NCBI RefSeq assembly: GCF_024347495.1
Contig: NZ_AP025491.1
Span: 930,001-994,000, forward strand
Reading direction: 5' to 3'
Origin: Vibrio gallaecicus
Lineage (GTDB): Bacteria; Pseudomonadota; Gammaproteobacteria; Enterobacterales; Vibrionaceae
DNA: 64,000 nucleotides
Position numbers and translations under genes: made by a program. Positions 17,034 to 24,757 of the stretch are shown here, one piece after another. The stretch's first letter is position 1; each line of letters starts with the position of its first letter. Below the pieces are notes generated by a model. It worked only from the letters and a program-made list of their open reading frames with translations. It did not search any database and was not told where the DNA came from.

Positions 17034-17217
17034 AAGTATCACCAAATTAAATTGTAAATTAATATATGAATAAGACATTTAAGTAAACGTTATGATCCAC
17101 TCTTTATGAGTATTCAGCGACAATGTTGACCATTAGAGTCTTATTAAGCAGTAAAACCCACACTTCCACCAAGGATATATGGGCAGAAATAATAAAAATC
17201 AATGTATATTAAGTACA

Positions 17218-17335
17218 TAACGCCCAATTAAGTAGCTGACAACGCTACCGATATAATAAAACTTAACACCGTAATCATTAAAGCTAACCGAGCTTAAAAT
17301 GCCAAGCGTTGGCAGTCTGCTTAAATTGCTTGTTA
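17218..17335 (-). repeat. attC site 26 (class A, 118 bp)
   Basis: Near twin of site 46 (29408), as are the two genes they close. Confidence 0.85.
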
Positions 17336-17340
17336 GGCTT

Positions 17341-17859
17341 TTATCGACTTAACCATTGAAGGTCATTTAGAATAGTGCCATCAAGGCGTTCTTTACCTTG
17401 AAGCCCAGTTTCACAAAAACCGTGCTTACGATAAAAATTCAAGGCTATTTGATTGGTGTCTAAAGCCCATAATACTATCTGTGTATAAGAGCTATTAAGC
17501 ATACGTTTCTCGAAATAATCGAATAAGTCACTGCCAACGCCACGACCAAATAAGCCAGGAGCTACATACAGAGAATTAAGCTCGATAGAATTATTCGATT
17601 GCTCGCCTCGAGACTCTCGATAACTTAAAAAGCCAACAATCTCATTACCCATCTCAGCAACAAGTACCGATGCTAGGTTATCAGATAGCGTGTTACTCCA
17701 TAACTTTTGTCTACATTCAATGTTATAGCTTTCAATGAACGACTTAGGTAGCAAACCATCATAAGCTTGAGCCCAAGAAGTCACGTGAACCAAAGCTATT
17801 GAGTGAGCATCTTTAATGTCTGCATCTTTAATGTCTGCATTTCTAATATTGATCTTCAT
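17341..17859 (-). CDS. GNAT-family N-acetyltransferase (copy 1, with 15-bp insertion)
   Basis: 172 aa from ATG 17859. Visible are the N-terminal strand KINIRNADIKD, HVTSWAQAYDGLLPKSFIE, the acetyl-CoA loop FGRGVGSDLFDYFE and the closing NFYRKHGFCETG. Compared with the copy at 29523, five residues (ADIKD) are duplicated in tandem near the N-terminus, and the end reads DLQWLSR instead of DLQMVKSIKA. GGGAATTATG gives a reasonable ribosome-binding site. The motif set fits the acetyltransferases of the YhbS/RimI type; acceptor unknown. Confidence 0.85.
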   Translation of the reverse strand: MKINIRNADIKDADIKDAHSIALVHVTSWAQAYDGLLPKSFIESYNIECRQKLWSNTLSDNLASVLVAEMGNEIVGFLSYRESRGEQSNNSIELNSLYVAPGLFGRGVGSDLFDYFEKRMLNSSYTQIVLWALDTNQIALNFYRKHGFCETGLQGKERLDGTILNDLQWLSR

Positions 17860-17877
17860 AATTCCCTTTGTGAAGCC

Positions 17878-17998
17878 TAACGCCGCGTTAAGTAGTGAGC
17901 AACTCCTCCACCTAACCTGAACCATTGCACCGAAAACACCAAAGCTGACTTAAACTGAAAATGCCGAGCGTTGGGAATCTGCCTTAAACGCCTTGTTA
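17878..17998 (-). repeat. attC site 27 (class B, 121 bp)
   Basis: Closes the 159-aa membrane-protein cassette. Confidence 0.85.
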
Positions 17999-18021
17999 TG
18001 TTGAAGACGGTGATTCATTTT

Positions 18022-18501
18022 TTAGCAATAATCTACAATGACATACATACCCAGGTAATTTTTCCTTACCTTAAGTATAATTTCATTGCCCTCTTGCTGG
18101 CTCAACCAAAACTTTTTAGAAACGTAGAAGCCCAAGTGCCCATAAAGCTCATGATCAACACTCAATACATACCTCGTACCACCTCTATATACAGATTCAG
18201 TTGTTTTATTTAATACCTGTGTTGTTGTTTTAAATGATTGCCCTACTGATGTGTGTAAACTAATTAGACCTACAATACTTAAAATCACAAATAGATAGAC
18301 TGAAGGACCTTGTCTTTGAAAAAAGTTCCTTTTATCAACAGGGATAGAATACATTTCTGACGCACTTCGTCGCTTATGAACAATAAAGCCTACACATAAG
18401 CTAACAACAGCTGTGACAACGATTAATTCGAATCCAAAAAAAACCTTACGCTGAACAATCATGCTGATCATCGCCGCTGTAAGCATTAAGAAAGGATGCA
18501 T
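18022..18501 (-). CDS. Membrane protein of unknown function, 159 aa
   Basis: Three hydrophobic segments (about residues 3-18, 21-41, 68-84) are followed by a polar C-terminal half with strands (TRYVLSVDHELYGHLGFYVSKKFW, NEIILKVRKNYLGMYVI). The soluble tail probably faces one side of the inner membrane. It resembles many small cassette membrane proteins of 'DUF3592-like' shape, but no family can be assigned with confidence. Confidence 0.55.
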   Translation of the reverse strand: MHPFLMLTAAMISMIVQRKVFFGFELIVVTAVVSLCVGFIVHKRRSASEMYSIPVDKRNFFQRQGPSVYLFVILSIVGLISLHTSVGQSFKTTTQVLNKTTESVYRGGTRYVLSVDHELYGHLGFYVSKKFWLSQQEGNEIILKVRKNYLGMYVIVDYC

Positions 18502-18541
18502 TAATAATCTTATATTTTGGATGTTAACCTCTCCATTTACA

Positions 18542-18660
18542 TAACGCCCAATTAAGTAGCTGACAACGCTACCAATACACTCAAATTTACCACCTAAATC
18601 ATTGAAGCTAAACCGAGTTGAAAATGCCGAGCGTTGACAGTCTGCTTAAATTGCTTGTTA
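18542..18660 (-). repeat. attC site 28 (class A, 119 bp)
   Basis: Supplies the stop of the next membrane-protein gene. Confidence 0.85.
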
Positions 18661-19020
18661 TGTACGTGGTGAAAGGTAAATACCTTGTTCCCGTAACTGA
18701 GTTTTGAGGTCGAGTAACTTCACCTGCGTAATAACTGCAATAAATAAATTCAGAATACAACTTGCCGTCAATAACAGAACGGCAACAGTACCCATTATAT
18801 TTTTTACCGACACCAATAGGAGAATGACTGAAAGTAACAGTAGAAAAGTAGAGACCATTAACAAGCCTTCACTGCTTGAAAGCATGTACTTGTTAACAAG
18901 AGGCTCATGGGTGATTTTAACTTTGGATGCAAAGCCACCTAATTTTATAGAAATACTATTACCTGAAGAGCTATAGATTAGCCCATTTAAATCAAGAACA
19001 TCTTCAATGCGCTTCAGCAT
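18658..19020 (-). CDS. Small membrane protein (paralogue of 25622 gene)
   Basis: 120 aa. The N-terminal part (MLKRIEDVLDLNGLIYSSSG...ISIKLGGFASKVKI) is soluble and strand-rich. Two adjacent membrane segments (about residues 52-72 and 76-98) and a short tail (LLDLKTQLREQGIYLSPRT) follow. The protein at 25622 shares the LDLNG, IKLGG, KV and LLDL.(T/A)QLR(E/Q) positions but is otherwise diverged. Start ATG 19020; the nine upstream codons lack a ribosome-binding site. Confidence 0.6.
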   Translation of the reverse strand: MLKRIEDVLDLNGLIYSSSGNSISIKLGGFASKVKITHEPLVNKYMLSSSEGLLMVSTFLLLLSVILLLVSVKNIMGTVAVLLLTASCILNLFIAVITQVKLLDLKTQLREQGIYLSPRT

Positions 19021-19134
19021 AAAACCTACCATTAACTCAATAAACACGAAGTTTAATTTACTATTGGAGCTACATTTTCGTTCTTGATTTAAAACACATT
19101 TCGGGTGAATTTTTACAAATCACAGAAAAGTACA

Positions 19135-19229
19135 TAACGCTAAGCTAAGCTAAGCTGCCGCAAACCGTGGCATATACTTTTGCGAAGCAAAAATGCCACG
19201 CGTTGGAGGTCTGCTTGAGCGCCTTGTTA
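19135..19229 (-). repeat. attC site 29 (class D, 95 bp)
   Basis: Divergent arm made of CTAAG repeated three times followed by GCTGCCGC; short stem with GCATATACTTTTGCGAAGCAAAAATGCC-like palindrome parts. Closes the AhpD-like cassette. Confidence 0.75.
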
Positions 19230-19234
19230 GAACG

Positions 19235-19522
19235 TTATTCATAGGTATCGAGGTCTATTTTGTACTTACTTAAGACCTCCTGCATTTGAAGTTTTTTCTG
19301 ACCTGCTGCAACCGCCATTACCTTTGCAGTTACATCTGAAATTTCACCTTTTGTAATGCCTGCTTTCTTTGACTGCGCTAGGTAGTATCGCGTACAAGGT
19401 AAGCAGTTCATTGCCATTGCTGCCGATAAACCAACTAGTAACTCAGTCTTGGTATCAAGGTGCTCATTTTCATGAGTGGAGTGATAAAACTCCTCATAAG
19501 GTTTTTGATGCTTCCCTAGCAT
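19235..19522 (-). CDS. Carboxymuconolactone decarboxylase/AhpD-like protein
   Basis: 95 aa. The CMD-fold signature is present: helix LLVGLSAAMAMNCLPCTRYYLAQSKKAG, with the redox CxxC (CLPC), and the following Gly-Ile-x-x-Glu-Ile (GITKGEISDVTAKVMAVAAG). In AhpD the CxxC pair and nearby His give disulfide reductase activity in peroxide defence. Here the His pattern is NCLPCTRYYL rather than CxxCxxxH, so a redox role is plausible but unproven. ATG 19522. Confidence 0.8.
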   Translation of the reverse strand: MLGKHQKPYEEFYHSTHENEHLDTKTELLVGLSAAMAMNCLPCTRYYLAQSKKAGITKGEISDVTAKVMAVAAGQKKLQMQEVLSKYKIDLDTYE

Positions 19523-19541
19523 GATATCTCCGTGTAAGTTC

Positions 19542-19663
19542 TAACGCCGCGTTAAGTAGTGAGCAACGCCACCACCTTACCTAAAACCTTGCCACCTTAA
19601 ACACTAAAGCTGACCCAAACTGAAAATGCCGAGCGTTGGGAATCTGTCTTAAACGCTTTGTTA
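19542..19663 (-). repeat. attC site 30 (class B, 122 bp)
   Basis: Provides the stop of the ClpP-like gene. Confidence 0.85.
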
Positions 19664-20197
19664 TGTGATATTTGCGTCAAAGACAGTTTGAACAACATCG
19701 TAACCCGCATAATAGGCTTTTCTTGCCATTGATGTTTCATGTAACCAAACCCCAGTTTTGGGGTCCTCATGTGTATCTCGGCACACGTCAGGAAATATTC
19801 TGTCAAACAATGCGTCGCAATATTCAGTTTGTTCCTTTAATGCTGCCTTACGGCTTCCGATTAAGTTTTCTTCAAACATGACGTAGCTATTACAAATAAA
19901 CCGAGGTCGGTGAAAAACAAAAACACATCTACCTTTAGGTAAACTGAGTCGTATACTTGTATGAGGGTTTAATTTGAACCAATAGAACAATATAGCAGCA
20001 GAGGAGATAGCATAACCCTCAAACTCTAAACATATGCGGCGGCTAGAGCTCTCTAACGCATCAATAAACTGACGAGTTGCCGTAATGTCTCCCCCTCCAT
20101 TCCCATGTATACGAATAGTTAATGAACTTTCGCTACGATTAACTTCACTTATCGCATATTGAACAGACTCTGTGTCTAAATCGTTTAACTCGATCAT
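19661..20197 (-). CDS. ClpP/crotonase-fold serine protease-like protein
   Basis: 178 aa. It resembles ClpP in layout: a Gly-rich loop before a helix (HGNGGGDITATRQFIDAL), a candidate nucleophile in GYAISSAAILF (compare GQAASMGA of ClpP), and a candidate His in VFVFHRPRF (compare IHQP). The third triad residue is not obvious near GVWLHETSMARKAYYAG, where ClpP has its ERD-type segment and the YG turn. The fold assignment is fairly clear. Activity, partners and substrate are not known. GAGGAA precedes ATG 20197. Confidence 0.65.
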   Translation of the reverse strand: MIELNDLDTESVQYAISEVNRSESSLTIRIHGNGGGDITATRQFIDALESSSRRICLEFEGYAISSAAILFYWFKLNPHTSIRLSLPKGRCVFVFHRPRFICNSYVMFEENLIGSRKAALKEQTEYCDALFDRIFPDVCRDTHEDPKTGVWLHETSMARKAYYAGYDVVQTVFDANIT

Positions 20198-20214
20198 CAG
20201 TTCCTCAAATCACA

Positions 20215-20333
20215 TAACGCCCAATTAAGTAGCTGACAACGCTACTAATACACTCAAGTTTACCACCGGAATCACTGAATCTGAACCGAGATAAAAATGC
20301 CGAGCGTTGACAGTCAGCTTAAATTGCTTGTTA
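20215..20333 (-). repeat. attC site 31 (class A, 119 bp)
   Basis: Closes HAD copy 2; differs from site 12, which closes copy 1, at several positions. Confidence 0.85.
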
Positions 20334-20804
20334 TGTGCAAAGTTCCAACAGGTGATTGATTTGTTTTACACCTTTAGAAACTGAATGATTCGTGCACTTA
20401 GAGTTAAACCAAATTGCTTCAATACCGACTGAAATAGCAGGCTCAATATCTTTTTCATACGTATCCCCAACCATGATTATTGACTGTGGTTCAACATTTA
20501 AAACATTGATGATTTTGTGGAAGAATTCTGAGGTACCTTTACCGATACCAAGATTCGCTTTGCAAAAATAACCCGATATATAAGGAGACAAACCTACCCT
20601 GTCAAATGACAATTTAATATCAGTTTCGGACGAGTCGGCTGCGTTTGTTGCAATATAAACCCGGTGACTTTTTGATAACTCTTGAAGTGTTCGTAATGCT
20701 CCGTCCACAGCTTGAACTTTTACCCAATCGCACATTTTCCCCTTTTGGTCAGGGAAATCGACCATGAGGGTATTACCCCAGTCAAACAGGTAGATTTTAG
20801 TCAT
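20331..20804 (-). CDS. HAD-superfamily hydrolase (copy 2)
   Basis: 157 aa; differs from the gene at 8966-9439 by one residue that I can see (SSETDIK for SSEADIK), plus a few silent bases. It has the same modified motif I (FDWGNTL) and the same AAGGAGG site. The two copies are followed by different attC sequences on their upstream side, so duplication involved the cassette rather than a long block. Confidence 0.8.
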   Translation of the reverse strand: MTKIYLFDWGNTLMVDFPDQKGKMCDWVKVQAVDGALRTLQELSKSHRVYIATNAADSSETDIKLSFDRVGLSPYISGYFCKANLGIGKGTSEFFHKIINVLNVEPQSIIMVGDTYEKDIEPAISVGIEAIWFNSKCTNHSVSKGVKQINHLLELCT

Positions 20805-20820
20805 ATTGCCTCCTTGCACA

Positions 20821-20937
20821 TAACGATAAGTAGTGAGCAACGCCACCACCCTACCTAAAACCTTGCCACCTTAAACACTAAAGCTAACCCAAACTGATAA
20901 TGCCAAGCGTTGGGAATCTGTCTTAAACGCTTTGTTA
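20821..20937 (-). repeat. attC site 32 (class B, damaged, 117 bp)
   Basis: The outer arm reads TAACGATAAGTAGTGAGC, where the class has TAACGCCGCGTTAAGTAGTGAGC. About 5 bp of the outer box pair are missing. Confidence 0.75.
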
Positions 20938-21380
20938 GTTTACTTACATGATGCAGCCAAAGTTTAGTACCAAGGTGCTGAATTGGTTACAAAACTACTG
21001 GCTTTGACCGACAATGTAAAACTGAAAACTACGGAACTCAAACACAACCAACAAAACGCACTTGGCTAAGAAGCGGCATGCGCTGCACAACCACAGTTTG
21101 AAGTACTTTGGCTGACAAAGGATTCATTCGACCAACCTGAAGACCAATTGCGACAAAGCCACTTGTTAACGAGTTAGACACAAAAAAAGAAGCCGCGCGA
21201 GATGCACTAAATGACCAAAGTTACTAACGCGGAGAAATGAATAACGTTGAACTCAAAGAGCCGTAAGACAACCTACGCGCGATGAGATTTGGTTGCACAA
21301 CTTTCGAAAAGCGAGCAGGTGTAAAGCACAGAAACCGAACTAAGCTCTTTGACTAAAAACGCTTTTCTACTTTTGCAAAC
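20938..21380. repeat. ORF-poor repeated cassette, copy 3
   Basis: Third member. The + frame has an early stop (GAGCCGTAAGAC). The minus frame running in from site 33 stays open to SHRA. Confidence 0.7.
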
Positions 21381-21502
21381 TAACGCCGCGTTAAGTAGTG
21401 AGCAACGCCTGCCACCTAACCTAAACCATTGCACCGTAAACACCAAAACTGACTTGAACTGAAAATGCCGAGCGTTGGGAATCTGTCTTAAACGCTTTGT
21501 TA
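21381..21502 (-). repeat. attC site 33 (class B, 122 bp)
   Basis: Separates ORF-poor copies 3 and 4. Confidence 0.85.
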
Positions 21503-21946
21503 GTTTGCTACTCGATGCAGCCAAAGTTTAGCGCCAAGGTGCTGAATTGGTTATAAAACTACTGGCTTTGAACACCAATGTAAAATTGAAAACTACGGAA
21601 CTCAAACCCAACCAACAAAACGAGTTCGGCTAAGAAGCGACATGCGATAAACAACCACGGTTTGAAGCACCTTAGCTGGCAAAGAATTCATTCGATGAAC
21701 CTGACAACCAAGTGCGACAGAGCCATTCATTAGCGAATGAGCCACCAAGAAGAAGAAGCAGCGCGAGATGCACTAAGCGACCAAAGTTACTAACGCGGAG
21801 AAATGAATAACGCTACACTCAAAGAGCCGAAAAACACCCTACGCGCGATGAGATTTGGTTGCGCAACTTTCGAAAAGCGAACAGGTGTAAAGTGTAGAAA
21901 CCTGACTAGGTTCTTTGACCAAAAACGCTTTTCTACTTTTGCAAAC
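21503..21946. repeat. ORF-poor repeated cassette, copy 4
   Basis: Fourth member; virtually identical to copy 8 at 36739-37182 (both start TTTGCTACTCGATGCAGCC), pointing to a recent duplication. Confidence 0.7.
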
Positions 21947-22065
21947 TAACGCCCAATTAAGTAGCTGACAACGCTACCAATACACTCAAACCTACCACCG
22001 AAATCACTGAAGCTAAACTGAGTTGAGAATGCAAAGCGTTGACAGTCTGCTTAAATTGCTTGTTA
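21947..22065 (-). repeat. attC site 34 (class A, 119 bp)
   Basis: Twin of site 7; closes lipoprotein copy 2. Confidence 0.85.
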
Positions 22066-22073
22066 GAACTGTA

Positions 22074-22439
22074 CTACAGAGCAATTGTAAGTTTGATTTC
22101 CATTAGGTTTTTAGCTAACTCCTCGTTTGCTGGCATTGGGAATACGCCTACAGCTTTCACAGCTTTTTCACTGTGCTCACATAGTTTCTCATAGCCACTT
22201 GTGCTTATTTCTGTAACATTGCCATGCTCACTTAAATGTATATTAAGCGTACAACTCTTACCTTCAAGCCCATCAGACAAAATCAATTCATTCTGAATCA
22301 TTTGGGTATAGATTTGTCCATATTTATTTAGCTCAGACGGGGCTAACTTGCCTATACTGCTATTGCTTTGAACAGCACAGCCAGAGATCGCAAATACCAT
22401 ACTTGAAGCTATACAAATATATCGAAATGGAGCCTTCAT
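22074..22439 (-). CDS. Lipoprotein with TolA C-terminal-like domain (copy 2)
   Basis: 121 aa, differing from the copy at 5842-6207 at a handful of residues (for example ICIASS for VCIAAS, LAPSE for LVPSE, CEHSE for CERSE, MEIKL for MEIQL). The lipobox cysteine, both domain cysteines and the GKSCTLNIHL core are unchanged, so both copies look functional. Confidence 0.75.
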   Translation of the reverse strand: MKAPFRYICIASSMVFAISGCAVQSNSSIGKLAPSELNKYGQIYTQMIQNELILSDGLEGKSCTLNIHLSEHGNVTEISTSGYEKLCEHSEKAVKAVGVFPMPANEELAKNLMEIKLTIAL

Positions 22440-22461
22440 CCTATTTATCCCCTAAAAGTTC

Positions 22462-22578
22462 TAACGCCCAATTAAGTGTGAGCAACGTTGCCACCTTATT
22501 CAAACACTGCAACGTAATCACCAAACCAATAGAAACCGAAAGCGCCGAGCGTTGCGAATCAGCTTGAATTGTTTGTTA
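22462..22578 (-). repeat. attC site 35 (class D, 117 bp)
   Basis: A-type outer ends with inner arms GAGCAACGTTG and GCGTTGCGAATCAGCTTGAATTG; closes the truncated GFA-like cassette. Confidence 0.8.
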
Positions 22579-22583
22579 GGTGA

Positions 22584-22865
22584 TTAGTACGATGCACCAT
22601 TGATCTTCCTAATTGGGATACAAGAAAGCACTTCATTTTCAGCCATTCTCATATTTACAGCTAAGACATCTTCGGAACATTTCTGTGTCGTTACATAATG
22701 CGTTAAACAACCACATGAGTTGCACCGATGAAATTCTACTTCTTTGTCACCCCAACAATAGAAAGCCGTTTTCTCATCCATGCTAATTTGAATTTGTTCT
22801 GGAGAAAAGTACGCCCAAGCCGCAGCATAGCGACGACAAATAAAACAGTGACACTTTAATTCCAT
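22584..22865 (-). CDS. GFA/CENP-V-like zinc protein, short at the N-terminus
   Basis: 93 aa from ATG 22865, with AGGGAA about 8 bases upstream. Zinc-site cysteines are visible in LKCHCFICRRYAAA and FHRCNSCGCLTHY, the pattern of the glutathione-dependent formaldehyde-activating (GFA) family. The usual N-terminal strand with the first CxC of the family is missing. The frame starts only ~20 bases from the attC, so the gene seems to have lost its 5' end at the cassette boundary. Compare the full-length relative at 37320. Activity doubtful. Confidence 0.65.
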   Translation of the reverse strand: MELKCHCFICRRYAAAWAYFSPEQIQISMDEKTAFYCWGDKEVEFHRCNSCGCLTHYVTTQKCSEDVLAVNMRMAENEVLSCIPIRKINGASY

Positions 22866-22887
22866 TCGATGATTCCCTGTATTCACC

Positions 22888-23006
22888 TAACGCCCAATTA
22901 AGTAGCTGACAACGCTACCAATACACTTAAATTTACCGCCTAAATCACTGAAGCTAAAACAAGCTGAAAATGCCAAGCGTTGGCAGTCTGCTTAAATTGC
23001 TTGTTA
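22888..23006 (-). repeat. attC site 36 (class A, 119 bp)
   Basis: Contains the original stop codon of the frameshifted membrane gene beside it. Confidence 0.85.
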
Positions 23007-23377
23007 TGTACGATGTTCCGAAAGTAGCTTCCAATCAGTAGCGTTCAATACACTTTTAGGGAGGTAAATAATACGTTTCTGCATAACACCCGCTGAATAT
23101 GAAACCTTTAATACCGAGCCTATTTCATAAGGGAGAAAACTACGCCATAAAGTGATGTCACAACCTGAATTATTCAAAAAACATTATTATTAGATACTTT
23201 TAGCGATACGTTTTTAAATTTCACCCATAACATTGAAATTTTAATAGCAGTTCCAGCACTAAATACCATTAAAAAAAGGTGAAGTTGTTGAAAATAACCA
23301 CCTGACAACAAATACAAAAAACTCAATAAAGTTATGATAAATACAAACTCAGATAAGACATACTTTCTAAAGTTCAA
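23004..23377 (-). pseudogene. Membrane protein with C-terminal soluble domain, frameshifted
   Basis: ATG 23377 starts a frame with two membrane segments (FVFIITLLSFLYLLSGG, LHLFLMVFSAGTAIKI) that ends at 23174 with VSNNNVF. The overlapping frame continues LNNSGCDITLWRSFLPYEIGSV...LLSEHRT and stops exactly at the attC TAA (23004-23006). A run of six T on the minus strand at the junction is one base short of keeping the frame. The joined protein would be about 122 aa, ending in a PH-like strand-rich domain. Either a real mutation or a sequencing error in the T-run. Confidence 0.6.
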
Positions 23378-23412
23378 TTTAATGTAAGTATCGATAATTA
23401 CCTCCTAGTACA

Positions 23413-23531
23413 TAACGCCCAATTAAGTAGCTGACAACGCTACCAATACACTCAAATTTAACACCGAAATCACTGAAGCTAAACCGAGCTGAAAATGCCA
23501 AGCGTTGACAGTCTGCTTAAATTGTTTGTTA
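23413..23531 (-). repeat. attC site 37 (class A, 119 bp)
   Basis: Closes the C_GCAxxG_C_C cassette and forms its stop. Confidence 0.85.
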
Positions 23532-23978
23532 GGCATTTTTGCTTAATATTTGCACTGCAATTTGAGCGGCTTTTCTGGTGTAGTTACTACAATTAGATCG
23601 AAGGTTATGAGAACGGAAATACTCCATACCCTCTTCAGTTCCAATGTCACAGCCTAAAAGTTTATGGCAGTCTTTTGCACCGAACTCACTTTCAAATTTT
23701 TCAACCAATTCCTGCGTTGCTTCGTACGTAGTAGAGACCGTATCACTTAGAGATTCACGGCCTAAAACTAAACTAATACCCATAACCGCTCCTGATAGAG
23801 CGCCACATGGTCCACACGTTCTGGCCATGCCACTACAAAATCCAGTCGCCATTTTTGAAGCTAAATGCTCATCTACACCTTGATACTCAGCGATAGCAGA
23901 AACAACACTTTCTGCGCACAAAAGCCCACTTTCAAAATGAGCTTCAGCTAACCTACCAAATTTAACTGATTCTTCCAT
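23529..23978 (-). CDS. C_GCAxxG_C_C family protein
   Basis: 149 aa. The family's spaced cysteines are all visible: LLCAESV, FCSGMARTCGPCGALSGAVMG, CHKLLGCDIG and NCSNYTRKAA. The family is thought to be redox-active or metal-binding, often near membrane redox genes; no reaction is proven. AAGGAGG lies 8 bases before ATG 23978. Full length. Confidence 0.85.
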   Translation of the reverse strand: MEESVKFGRLAEAHFESGLLCAESVVSAIAEYQGVDEHLASKMATGFCSGMARTCGPCGALSGAVMGISLVLGRESLSDTVSTTYEATQELVEKFESEFGAKDCHKLLGCDIGTEEGMEYFRSHNLRSNCSNYTRKAAQIAVQILSKNA

Positions 23979-23999
23979 GACAACAACCTCCTTAATGCC

Positions 24000-24121
24000 T
24001 AACGCCGCGTTAAGTGGCGAGCAACGCCTACCACCCTACCTAAACCATTGTGACATAAACACTTAACCCAAAGTAAGCCGAAAACGCCAAGCGTTGGGAG
24101 TCCGTCTTGAACGCTTTGTTA
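24000..24121 (-). repeat. attC site 38 (class B, 122 bp)
   Basis: Provides the stop of the DUF2867-like gene. Confidence 0.85.
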
Positions 24122-24616
24122 TGCCTGTGCCAACGTTTTCAAAGAACTAGGGACGATGAGCTTGTGAACTGGAGCAACAAAAAACATGTACACTTTGCCA
24201 AACATGTTATGTACATGCACCACCGTGGTTGCGTGTACTGTAATTTTATCGCCAACTACGTCCAGTAAAAACGACACTCTTACATCAAGATGTTTGTCAC
24301 TGTCCTCTAAGACAATTTCAGTATCACTATTGCTAAGTAACGTGAAAATACCGACTCTCTCACCAACGCCAATGTTTGCTAAATTTTCCGCTGACATAGC
24401 ATCCTGAAGTCGACCTAAGTGCTTTAAACCAAGCACTGATACGATGCGATTTCTCGTTGCCATTAAGAATGAAACCCACGCTGGCGTTTGTTTCGCGATT
24501 TCAAGATAGACATCGAGTGCGGTTTGGTTATTGTTAGGGATTTCGCGTGAAAAGCTATCAGCGAAATAAGCCCCTTTGGCATAATCAAACAACTCAGAAT
24601 GTTTTGGAATTGACAT
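24119..24616 (-). CDS. DUF2867-like protein
   Basis: 165 aa from ATG 24616 (TTGGAGGAAAT upstream). Features matching DUF2867: the N-terminal SELFDYAKGAYFADSFSREIP, the Arg-rich MATRNRIVSVLGLKHLG, the central GERVGIFTLLSN...EIVLEDSDKHLDVRVSFLL, and the C-terminal VHVHNMFGKVYMFFVAPVHKLIV. The fold is SRPBCC-like, suggesting a hydrophobic ligand pocket. Cytoplasmic. Function unknown. Confidence 0.7.
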   Translation of the reverse strand: MSIPKHSELFDYAKGAYFADSFSREIPNNNQTALDVYLEIAKQTPAWVSFLMATRNRIVSVLGLKHLGRLQDAMSAENLANIGVGERVGIFTLLSNSDTEIVLEDSDKHLDVRVSFLLDVVGDKITVHATTVVHVHNMFGKVYMFFVAPVHKLIVPSSLKTLAQA

Positions 24617-24635
24617 GTATTTCCTCCAAAAGGCA

Positions 24636-24757
24636 TAACGCCGCATTAAGTGGTGAGCAACGCAGACCTCTTAACTTAAAGTATTGTGCTGTAAACACTA
24701 AATTTAAAGCAAACCAAAGATGACGAGCGTTGGGAATCCGTCTTAAATGCTTTGTTA
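24636..24757 (-). repeat. attC site 39 (class B, 122 bp)
   Basis: Outer box GCATTAAGTGG; inner arm GACGAGCGTTGG. Stop for the next gene. Confidence 0.85.

Noticed and set aside
21273..21524. ORF reading KRLRQIPNARHFQF...RRCSLLNAAL (DUF3265-like), and similar ones at 12752, 15289, 24594 and 35453
   Set aside because: They are translations of attC sites. The same peptide appears wherever a class B attC is read in that frame, and no ribosome-binding site supports them.
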